A stretch of 64,000 bases of DNA, taken from contig NZ_JAHUWT010000002.1 in assembly GCF_019218885.1 (NCBI RefSeq), positions 1,420,025 to 1,484,024 on the forward strand. Direction: 5' to 3'. The translations under genes were made by a program, and so were the position numbers. The notes under the pieces were generated by a model. The model was not told the DNA's origin. It made no database searches and was given only the letters and a program-made list of their open reading frames with translations. The DNA is from Bordetella sp. BOR01. GTDB lineage: Bacteria > Pseudomonadota > Gammaproteobacteria > Burkholderiales > Burkholderiaceae_B. Below are positions 1 through 10,267 of the stretch, one piece after another (position 1 is the first letter of the stretch; every line of letters begins with the position of its first letter).

Positions 1-638
1 ACGAAAATGCCTGGCGTCACGATGGCTTCGGGCGGCAGCTCGCCCAGCTCGGCGCGCTGGCGCACCTGCACGATGGTGGTGGCCGCCGCCATGCACATCA
101 CCGGCCCGAAATTGCGCGCGCTCATGCGGTAGGTCAGGTTGCCCCAGCGGTCGGCGCGGTCGGCCTGCACCAGGGCGAAGTCGCCGTGCAGGGGATGCTC
201 GAATACATAATGGCGCCCGTTGATTTCGCGGGTTTCCTTGCCGGCCGCCAGTTCCGTGCCGTAGGCGGTGGGCGTGTAGAAGCCGCCCAGTCCGGCCCCC
301 GCGGCGCGCAGGCGTTCGGCGATGGTGCCTTGCGGCACGCACTCGAGTTCGATCTGGCCGCGCCGGTACAGGTCGTCGAATACCCAGGAATGCGATGCCT
401 TGGGAAACGAGCAGATCATCTTGCGCACGCGTCCGGCCTTGATCAGCGCCGCCAGGCCGGTTTCGTGGTTGCCGGCGTTGTTGTTGACGACCGTGAGTTC
501 GCGCGCACCCTGCTCGATCAGGGCGCCGATCAGGTCGGTGGGCATGCCGGCCCCGCCGAATCCGCCGATCAGCAGCGTGGCCCCGTCGTGGATGCCGGCG
601 ACCGCCTCGGTGGCCGAGGCGACGAATTTATCGATCAT
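1..638 (-). CDS. pcaI: 3-oxoadipate CoA-transferase subunit A (partial, C-terminus off the window)
   Basis: The reading frame runs from an ATG at 638 to the window edge, giving 212 residues. The N-terminus begins MIDKFVASATEAV, followed by the glycine-rich GGFGGAGMP loop of family I CoA-transferases, then NNNAGN and a VVTPG-like tail (IVTPGIF). Only a few C-terminal residues should be missing. The A subunit supplies part of the CoA site; the catalytic glutamate lies in subunit B, expected just outside the window. The known reaction is transfer of CoA from succinyl-CoA to 3-oxoadipate, the last but one step of the beta-ketoadipate pathway; an acetoacetate-type transferase is the alternative. 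It starts 15 bases after the stop of the Bug receptor gene, so the two are probably cotranscribed. Confidence 0.85.
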   Translation of the reverse strand, partial: MIDKFVASATEAVAGIHDGATLLIGGFGGAGMPTDLIGALIEQGARELTVVNNNAGNHETGLAALIKAGRVRKMICSFPKASHSWVFDDLYRRGQIELECVPQGTIAERLRAAGAGLGGFYTPTAYGTELAAGKETREINGRHYVFEHPLHGDFALVQADRADRWGNLTYRMSARNFGPVMCMAAATTIVQVRQRAELGELPPEAIVTPGIF

Positions 639-653
639 GGTGCGCGCCTGGAG

Positions 654-1661
654 TCAGTTCACGGTGATGTGGGCTTCCTTGATGATCTGCGCGTAGCGAT
701 CGGAATCGGTGCGCATCAGTTCGGCGAATTCGGCCGGCGTGCTGCCGGTGGGCAGGAAGCCGGCATCCACGAATTTCTGCGTGACATCGGGTTCGTGCAC
801 GATGGCGCTGATTTCGCGGGCCATGCGCTCGATGACGGGCTTGGGCGTACCGGTGGGAGCCAGCAACCCGGCCCACGAGCCGGTCACGAAGCCCGGGAAG
901 CCGGCTTCTTCCATGGTGGGCACGTCGGGCTCGCTGGGCCAGCGCTTCTTGCCGGTAAATGCCAGCACTTTCAGCTTGTCTTGCTTGACGTACTGCATGG
1001 GCACCAGCACCGGGTCGAACACCATCGATACCCGGCCGGCCAGCAGATCGGTCAGGATGGGGGCGCTGCCCTTGTAGGCCACGTGCGTCATCTTCAGCTT
1101 GGCCTGCAGCGCGAAATCGGCGCCGGTCAAGTGGGCGCTGGACCCCGTGCCGCTGGATGCATACGTCAGCGTGTCGGGGTGCTTGCGTCCGTAGTCGACC
1201 AGTTCGGCCACGCTGTTGACGGGCAGGTCTTTGCTGACGAACAGGAACAGCGGCAGGTCGGCCATGTGCACGACCGGTTCCAGCTGCGACGGCGAATACG
1301 ACAGCTTGTACAGGTGGGTGTTGATCACATAAGCGGGCAGTATGCTGAGGAATGTGTAGCCATCGGGCGCGGCCTTGGCTGCGATGGCCGAACCCAGCGT
1401 GCTGTTGGCGCCCGGCCGGTTCTCGATGATGATGTTCTGGCCCAGCCGAGCCGACAGCTTGTCCATGACGATGCGGGTCACGGTGTCGGTGGCGCCGCCC
1501 GGGGTGTAGGGCACGATGACCTTGATGGGCTTGGCGGGCCAGGCGTCGGCGGCGTGGGCAGCTGCGCCGGGCAGGGCGCTGGCCAACGTGGCCGCTAGCA
1601 GGGCGGCCAGGGCAGCGCGCCGGGCGGGCCGGACACGCGTGCGGGAAAAGGGAACGGGCAT
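654..1661 (-). CDS. Bug/TctC-family periplasmic solute-binding protein
   Basis: A 335-residue protein with an N-terminal signal peptide (basic start, alanine/leucine core, cleavage after about AHA) and a Bug fold starting DAWPAKPIKVIVPYTPGG. ENRPGANST and the PDGYTFL segment are typical of the family. Bug proteins bind small carboxylates in the periplasm for tripartite tricarboxylate transporters. No TctA/TctB membrane genes lie nearby, so this is an orphan receptor. The start at 1661 was chosen because GGAGACAAACCC precedes it; the longer frame upstream lacks a signal peptide. Its position directly ahead of pcaI suggests an aromatic-derived or dicarboxylic acid ligand, which is inference. 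Confidence 0.88.
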   Translation of the reverse strand: MPVPFSRTRVRPARRAALAALLAATLASALPGAAAHAADAWPAKPIKVIVPYTPGGATDTVTRIVMDKLSARLGQNIIIENRPGANSTLGSAIAAKAAPDGYTFLSILPAYVINTHLYKLSYSPSQLEPVVHMADLPLFLFVSKDLPVNSVAELVDYGRKHPDTLTYASSGTGSSAHLTGADFALQAKLKMTHVAYKGSAPILTDLLAGRVSMVFDPVLVPMQYVKQDKLKVLAFTGKKRWPSEPDVPTMEEAGFPGFVTGSWAGLLAPTGTPKPVIERMAREISAIVHEPDVTQKFVDAGFLPTGSTPAEFAELMRTDSDRYAQIIKEAHITVN

Positions 1662-2005
1662 GGGTTTGTCTCCGGCTGTTGGGCATGAGCCGGAACAGGC
1701 GGCGCTGGACCGCGCTTGCCCCCGGATCTGCCGGTTGGTCTTGTGAGCGAACCGTGTCGCGGGAAAAGTATGCGCGCGTTGGCCGCCGCCTTCGAGAACC
1801 GCGCCTGTTTTTGTGTTCGGTGACCGAACTTCATGCGCGCGACCCGCTGGCAACGAATTGCCCGCCGGCTTGGCGCCAGCCCGGTAATGGTTCTATCCTT
1901 GGGGCCCGGAATGGACCTACCCACTGGCGGGTTCCCTTCCTATGATGCCTTACCGACGCGCGGCCGGCCGGCCGCGTTTTTGCAACCCTGCTTTACGGAA
2001 ACACC
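1662..2005. other. Divergent intergenic region between the Bug gene and the TPP-enzyme gene
   Basis: These 344 bases separate the starts of two divergent genes and must carry both promoters, but I could not pick confident -35/-10 pairs. The only clear structure is a GC palindrome followed by T residues at 1959-1981, listed separately. Open frames across this stretch have no ribosome-binding site or recognisable product. Confidence 0.6.
1959..1981 (+). terminator. Perfect 18-bp GC palindrome followed by five T residues, in the leader of the TPP-enzyme gene
   Basis: CGCGGCCGGCCGGCCGCG at 1959-1976 is self-complementary and is followed by TTTTT at 1977-1981, the layout of a factor-independent terminator. 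No plus-strand gene lies upstream, and the stem ends only 25 bases before the ATG at 2006. It may therefore act as an attenuator or translation-blocking hairpin in the leader. Function is unproven. Confidence 0.45.
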
Positions 2006-3565
2006 ATGAACGGCGCCGATAGCCTTTGCGATACCCTGCTTGCCAACGATGTGGACGTTTGTTTTGCCAACCCCGGCACGTCCGAAATGCACTTCGTGGC
2101 GGCTCTGGATCGCAAGCCGCGCATGCGCTGCGTGCTGGGGCTGTTCGAGGGCGTGGTCACCGGCGCGGCCGACGGCTATGCGCGCATGGCCGACAAGCCC
2201 GCGGCCACGCTGCTGCACCTGGGGCCGGGGCTGGGCAATGGCCTGGCCAACCTGCACAACGCCAAGCGCGCGCGCACGCCCATGGTGAACGTGGTGGGCG
2301 ATCACGCCACCTACCACGTGCAATACGATGCGCCGCTGACCAGCGACGTGGAAGGCGTGGCACGTCCCATGTCGCACTGGGTGCGCCGCACGCTGGCCGC
2401 CGGCGACCTGGCGGTCGACGCGGCTGAAGCGGTGCGCGTGGCGCGCCAGGCCCCGGGCAACATCGCCACCCTGATCCTGCCGGCCGATGCGGCCTGGGGC
2501 GAATTGCCCGCCGATACTCCGGCGCCGCCCGTGGCAGCGCTGGCCGCGCCGCCGCAGACCACCCACGACGCCGTGCGCGCCGCGGCGCAGGCCATCCGCG
2601 CCGGCCAGGGCGCGGCTCTGATGCTGGGCGGCATGGCGCTGCGCGAGCCGGCCCTGTCCGTGGCCGGGCGCATTGCGCGGGCTACCGGCGTGCGCCTGCT
2701 GTCGCCCACCTCGAACCGCCGCACCGAGCGCGGCGCCAATCGCACCCCGGTGACGCGCGTGCCCTATCCGGTGGACCAGGCCGTGGCCCTGCTGAAAGAC
2801 GTGAGCCAACTGATTCTGGTGGGTGCCAGCGCACCGGTGGCCTTCTTTGCCTATCCGGGCAAGCCCAGCTTGCTGGCGCCGCAAGAGCAGGCGCCCATCG
2901 TGCTGGCCACGCCCGAGCAAGACCTGCTGCAGGCCCTGCAATGGCTGGCCGACGAACTGGGCATCGCCGCCAACGCGCCCGGCCTGCTGCCGGTGGCGTC
3001 GTCGGCCGAGATGCCGCGCTCGGGTGCGCTGACGGGCACGGCGGTCAACATCATCACCGCCCGCCTGCTGCCGGAAAACGCCATCGTCTGCGATGAGTCG
3101 GTCACGCAAGGGCGCGAGTTTCCCGCCATCAGCGCTACCTCGGCGCCGCACGACTGGCTGCAATTGACGGGCGGCGCCATCGGCATCGGCCTGCCGCTGG
3201 CCACCGGGGCGGCCGTGGCCTGCCCCGACCGCAAGGTCATCACCCTGCAAGCCGACGGCAGCGGCATGTACACCGTGCAGGCCCTGTGGACCCAGGCGCG
3301 CGAACAGCTCGATTGCCTGACCATCATCCTGGCCAACCGTTCCTATGCGACCCTGCACGGCGAGATGAAGAACGTGGGCGTGCTGGAACCGGGTCGCAAC
3401 GCCCGCCGCATGCTCGATCTGCAAGAGCCCAGCCTGGACTGGGTCAGCCTGGCCGCCGGCATGGGGGTCGAGGCGGTACGCGTCGATACGGTCGAGGCGT
3501 TCACCAAGGCAATGCAGGCGGGATTGGCGCGCAAGGGACCGTTCTTGATCGAGGCGCTTATTTGA
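2006..3565 (+). CDS. Thiamine-pyrophosphate enzyme, acetolactate synthase/benzoylformate decarboxylase-like
   Basis: A 519-residue protein with the three-domain layout of TPP-dependent decarboxylases. The N-terminal pyrimidine-binding domain carries the cofactor-activating glutamate in LFEGVVTGAADGYARM (about E48). A central domain follows, then a C-terminal pyrophosphate-binding domain with ADGSGMYT, about 30 residues before NRSYATLHGE. Families of this shape decarboxylate 2-oxo acids such as pyruvate or benzoylformate. It is shorter than a catabolic ilvB product and has no small regulatory subunit nearby, so branched-chain amino acid synthesis is unlikely. The substrate cannot be told from sequence. 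It is transcribed away from the Bug-pcaI unit and converges on a LysR gene. Confidence 0.8.
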   Translation: MNGADSLCDTLLANDVDVCFANPGTSEMHFVAALDRKPRMRCVLGLFEGVVTGAADGYARMADKPAATLLHLGPGLGNGLANLHNAKRARTPMVNVVGDHATYHVQYDAPLTSDVEGVARPMSHWVRRTLAAGDLAVDAAEAVRVARQAPGNIATLILPADAAWGELPADTPAPPVAALAAPPQTTHDAVRAAAQAIRAGQGAALMLGGMALREPALSVAGRIARATGVRLLSPTSNRRTERGANRTPVTRVPYPVDQAVALLKDVSQLILVGASAPVAFFAYPGKPSLLAPQEQAPIVLATPEQDLLQALQWLADELGIAANAPGLLPVASSAEMPRSGALTGTAVNIITARLLPENAIVCDESVTQGREFPAISATSAPHDWLQLTGGAIGIGLPLATGAAVACPDRKVITLQADGSGMYTVQALWTQAREQLDCLTIILANRSYATLHGEMKNVGVLEPGRNARRMLDLQEPSLDWVSLAAGMGVEAVRVDTVEAFTKAMQAGLARKGPFLIEALI

Positions 3566-3574
3566 TCGCGGGCC

Positions 3575-4546
3575 TCAGGCCGTGAAATAACCGGGTTGCT
3601 GTGCGCCGACCACCGCCCGGTATTCTTCCAACAGCAGCTCGGCGTGGAGCGTCAGCGGCCGCATGCGCGAGCGTACGATGCGCGACCGGATGGGCACGGT
3701 GGGGCGAAACGGCTTGATGACGAACTGATCCAGCGCGAACGGCATGACCGCGGCCGGTTCGACCAGGCCGACGCCCACGCCGGCGCTTATCAGCGATAAC
3801 AGCGCCGACGATGAGGTGACCTCGACCGATACCGGCATGCGCACGCCCTCTTCGGAAAAGGCGTTCTCGATCAGGCACCCGAAGTTGGTCTGCGGGCCGT
3901 ACGACAGGAATGTCTCGGCCGCCAGGTCGTGCGCCGTCACGTGGGGCAGGCTGGCGTAGCGATGCCCGCGCGGTGCGACGCAAATGACGTGTTGCGTACC
4001 CAGGTCTTCATTTTGTGTATCGGCAGACGGCGTCAGGTCGTGCACCAGGCCGAAATCGGCCTGGCCGGCCTGCACGCGATCGACCACGGGCTGGTTGGCC
4101 AGAATTTCCATGGTGACCGTGATGCCCGGGTAGCGTTCGCGCAAACGCTTGATGGCCAACGGCATGAACGACGTGGCTTGCGTGGGAATGGCCGCCACAG
4201 TGACCTTGCCCCGGTCCGGATCGACCAGGCTGCCGATCAGGCGCTGCACCATGCCGTAGGCGCCGTGCAGCCGCTCGACGCTGTCTTGCAGTTGCCTCGC
4301 ATGCGGGGTCGGTATCAGGCGCTGGTGGGCGCGTTCGAACAAACGCAGGCCGATGTCGGTTTCCAGTTGGCGCAACATGCGGCTGGCACCGGATTGTGTC
4401 ATGCCCAGCAGTTTCGCGGCCCGCGATACCGAACCGGTCACCATCACGGCATGGAACACGCCAAGCTGGGCGAAGCTTGGCTCGCATAATTCGGTGGAAT
4501 GGGTCAGGCCGAGTTGGGGGCGCATACTCATGTCGTGAAGAGCCAT
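3575..4546 (-). CDS. LysR-family transcriptional regulator
   Basis: The N-terminal winged helix-turn-helix reads FAQLGVFHAVMVTGSVSRAAKLLGMTQSGASRMLRQLE, followed by a two-lobed effector domain beginning near KVTVAAIPTQATSFMPLAI. Length is about 323 residues from an ATG at 4546. An upstream ATG at 4603 falls inside a palindrome that looks like the operator, so the shorter start is preferred; 4531 is also possible. It is divergent from the polyamine-type ABC operon at 4677 and is its most likely regulator, as is usual for LysR genes. The C-terminus faces the TPP-enzyme gene. Confidence 0.82.
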   Translation of the reverse strand: MALHDMSMRPQLGLTHSTELCEPSFAQLGVFHAVMVTGSVSRAAKLLGMTQSGASRMLRQLETDIGLRLFERAHQRLIPTPHARQLQDSVERLHGAYGMVQRLIGSLVDPDRGKVTVAAIPTQATSFMPLAIKRLRERYPGITVTMEILANQPVVDRVQAGQADFGLVHDLTPSADTQNEDLGTQHVICVAPRGHRYASLPHVTAHDLAAETFLSYGPQTNFGCLIENAFSEEGVRMPVSVEVTSSSALLSLISAGVGVGLVEPAAVMPFALDQFVIKPFRPTVPIRSRIVRSRMRPLTLHAELLLEEYRAVVGAQQPGYFTA

Positions 4547-4597
4547 CGGGGATGGCCGGCGATCAGGTTGTACCGACCCTAGGGGAAGTACGGATAG

Positions 4598-4619
4598 ATG
4601 CAAAAGTCATATATTGCAT
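4598..4619. promoter_or_regulatory. Candidate LysR operator
   Basis: ATGCAA at 4598-4603 and TTGCAT at 4614-4619 form a perfect inverted repeat with a 10-base spacer. It sits between the LysR start and the divergent ABC operon. LysR regulators usually bind interrupted dyads of this size next to their own gene. The surrounding DNA is clearly more AT-rich than the flanking genes. Confidence 0.5.
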
Positions 4620-4676
4620 GAAAGAAATGGCCTCGTCATCATGGCCGCTCCTTGTGAGTCCCCTCAGGAGCAAACC

Positions 4677-5798
4677 ATGAAGATGCTGGTGCAGGACCCT
4701 TGCCTGGTTGACGCGGCACAGCGCGCGCTGGCCGATCCCTCGTTGTCGTCAGCGCGCCGGCGCCAACTGCTTGGACTGCTGGGGGCGGCTGGTCTGGCCG
4801 CGCTGGCCCCGATGGGCGGTGCGCGTGCCGATACGTCGCGCATCGTGGTGTGCAACTGGGGCGGAGACGCCATCAAGCACCAGCCCACCGTGTGGGGCAA
4901 GCCGTTCGAGCGCGCCACCGGCACGCGGGTCGAGTTCGACGGCACCGGCCCGTCGTTCGGCAAGATCCGCACCATGGTCGAATCGAAGAACGTCGTCTGG
5001 GACGTTTGCGATGCCAATCTCGCGGCCGCCCATTCGCTGGGCAAGCGCGGCTATCTGGAACCCATCGACTATCAGGTGGTCGACCGCAACAAGGTCCGGC
5101 CCGGATTCAGTAGCGAATACGGCATCTCGCATTTCATCTATAGCTTCGTGCTGGCCTACGACAAGCAGGCGTTTGGCGGCCGCACGCCGAGTACCTGGGC
5201 CGATTTCTGGAACACCGAGGATTTCCCCGGTACGCGCATTTTGCCGGACCGTGTCCTGGCCACGCTCGAGGCCGCCCTGATGGCCGACGGCGTGCCGGCC
5301 GATGCCGCCAAGCTCTATCCCATTGACGAAAAGCGCGCGCTGGCGAAAATCTCTGAGATCAAGGACAACGCCATCTTCTGGAAGACGGGTGCCGAAAGCC
5401 AGCAGTTGCTGCGCCAGGGCGAGGCGACCATGGGGCTGGTATGGCATACGCGCGCCGTGGTCATGCGTCGCGAACCGGGCTCGCGCATCGATTTCACCTG
5501 GAATCAGGGCGTCCTGATCCCCGCCGGCTGGCTGGTGCCCAAGGGCAATCCGGCCGGACGCAAGGTGTTCGATTTCATCGCGTCGACGCAGTCGCCCGAA
5601 AGCCAGCTCGAACTGCTGCGCCTCATGGGCAATGGGCCCGCCAACCCCGCCGCCAATGCGCTGGTGCCGGCCGAATTGCGCCGCGACAACCCTACCGACG
5701 ACGAGAATTTCGCGCGCCAGGTGGTGGCCGATTACATCTGGCACGGCGATAACCAGGACCGCATCTACAACGAGTACGTCAAGGTGATTACGGGTTGA
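4677..5798 (+). CDS. ABC transporter periplasmic binding protein, spermidine/putrescine (PotD/PotF) type
   Basis: A 373-residue protein. Start ATG 4677 is six bases behind AGGAG (4666-4670). The N-terminus has an unusual acidic/polar stretch of about 20 residues before a twin-arginine-like signal (SARRRQLLGLLGAAGL), so Tat export is possible. The mature part opens SRIVVCNWGGDAIKHQPTVW, the characteristic first strand of the polyamine-binding family, and contains AYDKQAFGG and PSTWADFWNT. It captures a small solute, perhaps a polyamine, opine or amidine, for the permease pair encoded downstream. It is the first gene of a five-gene operon; six bases separate its stop from the amidohydrolase start. 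Confidence 0.85.
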   Translation: MKMLVQDPCLVDAAQRALADPSLSSARRRQLLGLLGAAGLAALAPMGGARADTSRIVVCNWGGDAIKHQPTVWGKPFERATGTRVEFDGTGPSFGKIRTMVESKNVVWDVCDANLAAAHSLGKRGYLEPIDYQVVDRNKVRPGFSSEYGISHFIYSFVLAYDKQAFGGRTPSTWADFWNTEDFPGTRILPDRVLATLEAALMADGVPADAAKLYPIDEKRALAKISEIKDNAIFWKTGAESQQLLRQGEATMGLVWHTRAVVMRREPGSRIDFTWNQGVLIPAGWLVPKGNPAGRKVFDFIASTQSPESQLELLRLMGNGPANPAANALVPAELRRDNPTDDENFARQVVADYIWHGDNQDRIYNEYVKVITG

Positions 5799-5804
5799 AG
5801 CGGC

Positions 5805-7439
5805 ATGAGTGAATACGTTGAAATCGTGCTGCATGGCGGGCGGATCGCAACCCTGGATGCCGTGCTGGGCATCGTCCCGGCCGTGGCGATACGCGATGGG
5901 CGTATCGTGGCGGCAGGCACCGACGCCGATTGCCTGGCACTGGCTGGGCCAGGTACCGCCAAGGTGCATCTGTGCGGCGCCTTCGCCATGCCGGGCATCA
6001 ACGACAGCCATTGCCATCCGGACGGCCAGGCGGTCAAGGCAGGACGGTGGGATGATCTTTCTCAGGGCCTGGCGGGCCCTGGCAGCCTGCTGGGCCGCAT
6101 CGCCGCGTTCGACCGCCGCGCGCCGCGCGAGGCCTGGTACCTGGGCTTCCGGTTCGATGAGCGCGATACCGGCGGCTATCCGGCACGCCAGGCGCTTGAT
6201 GCCGCGGCGCCAGATCGTCCGGTATTCCTGTTGCGCCGCGATGCGCAGGTTGGCATCGCCAATGCAGCGGCCCTGGCGCGCCTGCGCGCCAGTACCGCTG
6301 CGGTCCCGGCCCATTGCCTGGACGACGCATCCGGCATGGCGCACGGCCGCGGCGTCTTTGCGTTCACGGCCCTGATCGCGGCCAGCGACCGTATCGACGA
6401 CTATCTGCAAGGTTATCCCGCGATCTTCCGCGACATGGCGCGCCTGGGCATCACCAGCGTGCACAATGCGCTGACCAGCCGCCTGGCGGCCCAGGCCTAT
6501 CGGCGCCTGCATGCCGAGCGTGCCTTGCCGGTGCGGGTCGGCATGATGCTCAACGGCCGCGATCTCGACTTGATCGACGAAACCATCGAGGCCGGTATGC
6601 GCTTCGGCCATGGCGATGCCGGGCTGCACTTGCTGGGCGTGGAATACGGCTCGGATGGCAGCACCAGCGGGCGGACGGCGGCCTACTATGCCCCGTACAC
6701 CGGGCAAGAGGGCGAAGATGGCGCGCCGGCCAATCGCGGCGACTTGAATTTCAGTGCCGAAGAGCTGGCCGCCAAGGTCGCGCGGGTAATGGGCGCCGGC
6801 CTGCAGGTGGCCGCGACAGGCAACGGCGACCGCGGCATCGACTTCGCGCTCGACGCTTTCGAGCGGGGGCTGACCCAATATCCCAAGGCTGTCCGCCCGC
6901 GTATCGAGCATTGTTGCTGCGCGCCGCCAGATATCCAGGACCGCATGGCCCGGCTGGGCGTGATCGATTCGTCGGCCTCGGGTTTTCTGTACAACCTGGG
7001 CGACGCCTATTTGCGCAATCGCCCCGATGCCGACATACCCTGGTTCTGGCCGCATCGCAGCATGCTGGCGCAAGGCGTGCTGGTGTGCGGGCATTCCGAT
7101 GCGCCGGTGTGCGAGCGCAACCCCTTCCTGGGCATGGCGGCCATGGTGACGCGCAAGACGGCCTCGGGCGCGGCGATCAACGCCAGCCAGGCGATTCCCA
7201 TCGACGCGGCCATGCGTTGCTATACCGTCAACCCCGCCGTCGCCGAGAACCAGGCGGCGACCAAGGGCACACTGGCGCCTGGCCGGTTGGCCGACCTGAT
7301 CGTGCTCGACCGCGATCTTTACGCGATCGATGCCGAGCAAATTCGCGGCACGGCCGTGCAGGCCACGCTGGTGGGCGGCCGCACGATCTATCGCTCACCT
7401 GATGCGGCCTGGGCCGCCGACCTGCCCGAAGGAGGCTGA
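5805..7439 (+). CDS. Amidohydrolase family protein, YtcJ-like
   Basis: A 544-residue metal-dependent hydrolase of the amidohydrolase-3 group. The N-terminal composite beta domain (LHGGRIATLDAV) leads to the HxH metal site in NDSHCHPDG. RIEHCCCAPPDI supplies a histidine and GHSDAPVCERNPFLGM the late aspartate, followed by the usual GRLADLIVLDRD closing motif. No signal peptide, so it is cytoplasmic. Members hydrolyse amide or cyclic amide bonds in many small molecules and the substrate is not predictable. Being embedded between the binding protein and the permeases suggests it acts on the imported compound. Confidence 0.85.
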   Translation: MSEYVEIVLHGGRIATLDAVLGIVPAVAIRDGRIVAAGTDADCLALAGPGTAKVHLCGAFAMPGINDSHCHPDGQAVKAGRWDDLSQGLAGPGSLLGRIAAFDRRAPREAWYLGFRFDERDTGGYPARQALDAAAPDRPVFLLRRDAQVGIANAAALARLRASTAAVPAHCLDDASGMAHGRGVFAFTALIAASDRIDDYLQGYPAIFRDMARLGITSVHNALTSRLAAQAYRRLHAERALPVRVGMMLNGRDLDLIDETIEAGMRFGHGDAGLHLLGVEYGSDGSTSGRTAAYYAPYTGQEGEDGAPANRGDLNFSAEELAAKVARVMGAGLQVAATGNGDRGIDFALDAFERGLTQYPKAVRPRIEHCCCAPPDIQDRMARLGVIDSSASGFLYNLGDAYLRNRPDADIPWFWPHRSMLAQGVLVCGHSDAPVCERNPFLGMAAMVTRKTASGAAINASQAIPIDAAMRCYTVNPAVAENQAATKGTLAPGRLADLIVLDRDLYAIDAEQIRGTAVQATLVGGRTIYRSPDAAWAADLPEGG

Positions 7440-7441
7440 AC

Positions 7442-8269
7442 ATGCGTCGATCCTTGCCTGCGGTGTTGGTAGTTCCGGTGGTCGTGCTGGTCGGCTGCCT
7501 GTTCCTGCTGCCGGTGCTGCGCATCCTGGCGATCAGCTTCACCGAACCCACAGTCGGGCTGGGGAACTACGCCGCGTTGTTCACCGAGCCGCTGTATCGC
7601 AAGATCATGGCGACCACGCTGCGCATTTGCGTGTGGACGACGCTCATTGCCCTGGTGCTGGGCTATGTGGTGGCCTACGTCATGGCGAACGTGCCGCAGC
7701 ACGTGCGTAGCTGGATGGTCATCGGGCTGCTGGTTCCGTTCTGGCTGTCGGTGCTGGTACGGGCCTTTGCCTGGGTGCTGCTGCTATCGCGCGAAGGCGT
7801 GGTCAATGCCACGCTGATGGCGCTGGGCCTGGTCGACCAGCCGCTGGCCTTGCTGCGCAACGAGACCGGCGTGTTGATCGGAATGGTGCATTACATGGTG
7901 CCCTATGCCGTGCTGCCCATGCTTACCACTATGCTGGGCATTGACGCTTCGTTGATGGCCGCCTCGCGTGCCTTGGGGGCAGGCCCGGTACGGACCTTCC
8001 TGCGGGTGTACCTGCCGCTATCGCTGCCTGGCGTCCTCGCGGCCGCGGTGCTGGTGTTCATCTTCTGCCTGGGGTTCTTCATCACGCCAGCCCTGCTGGG
8101 CGGGGGCAAGACCGTGATGGTGGCGCAGTACATCGAGTTCGGCATCAGCGAGACCATGAACTGGGGCATCTCTACCGCGTTCGCCAGTGCATTGCTGTTG
8201 GCCGTGATACTGAGCCTGGTGCTGATCTCGCGTTGCGTGCGCATTCCTTCCCTGTTCGGTGCGCCATGA
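7442..8269 (+). CDS. ABC transporter permease, PotB type
   Basis: A 275-residue integral membrane protein with about six hydrophobic segments. The BPD_transp_1 coupling motif is MAASRALGAGPVRTFLRVYLPLSLPG near residues 175-200. It is the first of two permeases of the polyamine-type importer and forms a heterodimer channel with the next gene product. Its start follows the amidohydrolase stop by two bases behind a GGAGG, and its stop overlaps the next start as ATGA, indicating translational coupling. Confidence 0.88.
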   Translation: MRRSLPAVLVVPVVVLVGCLFLLPVLRILAISFTEPTVGLGNYAALFTEPLYRKIMATTLRICVWTTLIALVLGYVVAYVMANVPQHVRSWMVIGLLVPFWLSVLVRAFAWVLLLSREGVVNATLMALGLVDQPLALLRNETGVLIGMVHYMVPYAVLPMLTTMLGIDASLMAASRALGAGPVRTFLRVYLPLSLPGVLAAAVLVFIFCLGFFITPALLGGGKTVMVAQYIEFGISETMNWGISTAFASALLLAVILSLVLISRCVRIPSLFGAP

Positions 8270-9062
8270 CAATACGATCTTCCCTGTGGTTCAAGCTGGC
8301 GCTCGTGGCCGCGTTCCTGGTGCTGGCGTATTTGTTCTTGCCGGCCCTGGTGGTCATCCCTGTGTCGTTCACCGATCGCAGCTACCTGTCGTTTCCGGCG
8401 CAGTCCTGGTCGTGGCAGCACTATCTGCAATTGGTCGAGAACCCTATGTGGCGCAGCAGCCTGCTGCAAAGCGTGGCCGTGTCGGCAGTGTCGACCACGC
8501 TGGCCACGGTGCTGGGCAGTTGCGCGGCGATCGGCGCCTGGAAACTGGGCGCCCGCCTGGGCGGGCTGGTGCGCATGATGGCTCTGACGCCCCTGATCGT
8601 GCCCACTATCGTCGGCGCATTGGCCTACTACCGTCTCTACATCGACCTGGGCCTGCTCGATACCTACGTGGGCGTCGTGCTGGCCCATGTCGTTGCAGCG
8701 ACGCCGTTCGTGTTCGTGTCGGTCGGGGCAGCCCTGGCCAATCTCGACCCGCGCCTGGAGCAGGCTGCCCGCTCGATGGGGGCGCGGCCGTGGCAGGTGC
8801 TGTGGCGCATCACGCTACCCGCCGTCCGCCCTGGAGTCGTATCAGGCGCCATCTTCGCCTTCATCGTCTCGTGGGATGAATTGGTCGTGCTGTTGTTCAT
8901 CACGACACGCAATGTCTATCTGCTGCCGCGCGCGATGTGGGACGGCATCAATGAAAACGTCGACCCGTCCATTGCGGCGGTCGCCACCCTGATGATTCTT
9001 GTCACCTTTGTCTGCCTATGCGCCGAGCGCCTGTACGCGCATCGCCGGCAGCAGGAGCCTCA

Positions 9063-9066
<4 letters not shown>
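8266..9066 (+). CDS. ABC transporter permease, PotC type
   Basis: A 266-residue membrane protein, second permease of the importer. The coupling segment reads AARSMGARPWQVLWRITLPAVRPG and a hydrophobic first helix follows a short basic N-terminus. The ATG at 8266 overlaps the upstream stop by four bases, and the stop at 9064-9066 overlaps the ATPase start in the same way. The longer frame from 8233 lies within the upstream gene and was not used. Confidence 0.88.
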
Positions 9067-10172
<1,106 letters not shown>

Positions 10173-10267
10173 GTCGGCGGGTGGCGCGGAACGAGGGATC
10201 GCCATGCGATACGGATGATTCGTGATGCGGTACGCTATCGGCTTTGCCGAACCAGCGTTCTTGCACC

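Noticed and set aside
186..1598. Open frame of 470 codons on the plus strand
   Set aside because: It is antisense to pcaI and the Bug gene, with a low-complexity composition and no ribosome site.
1911..2009. Possible 32-residue leader peptide overlapping the TPP-enzyme start as ATGA
   Set aside because: There is no ribosome site and no run of branched-chain codons, and the frame reads through the palindrome; chance is the simpler explanation.
4749..7340. Long open frame of 863 codons on the minus strand
   Set aside because: It is antisense to the binding protein and amidohydrolase genes, is rich in His/Arg/Gly and shows no domain; it is a by-product of GC-rich third positions.
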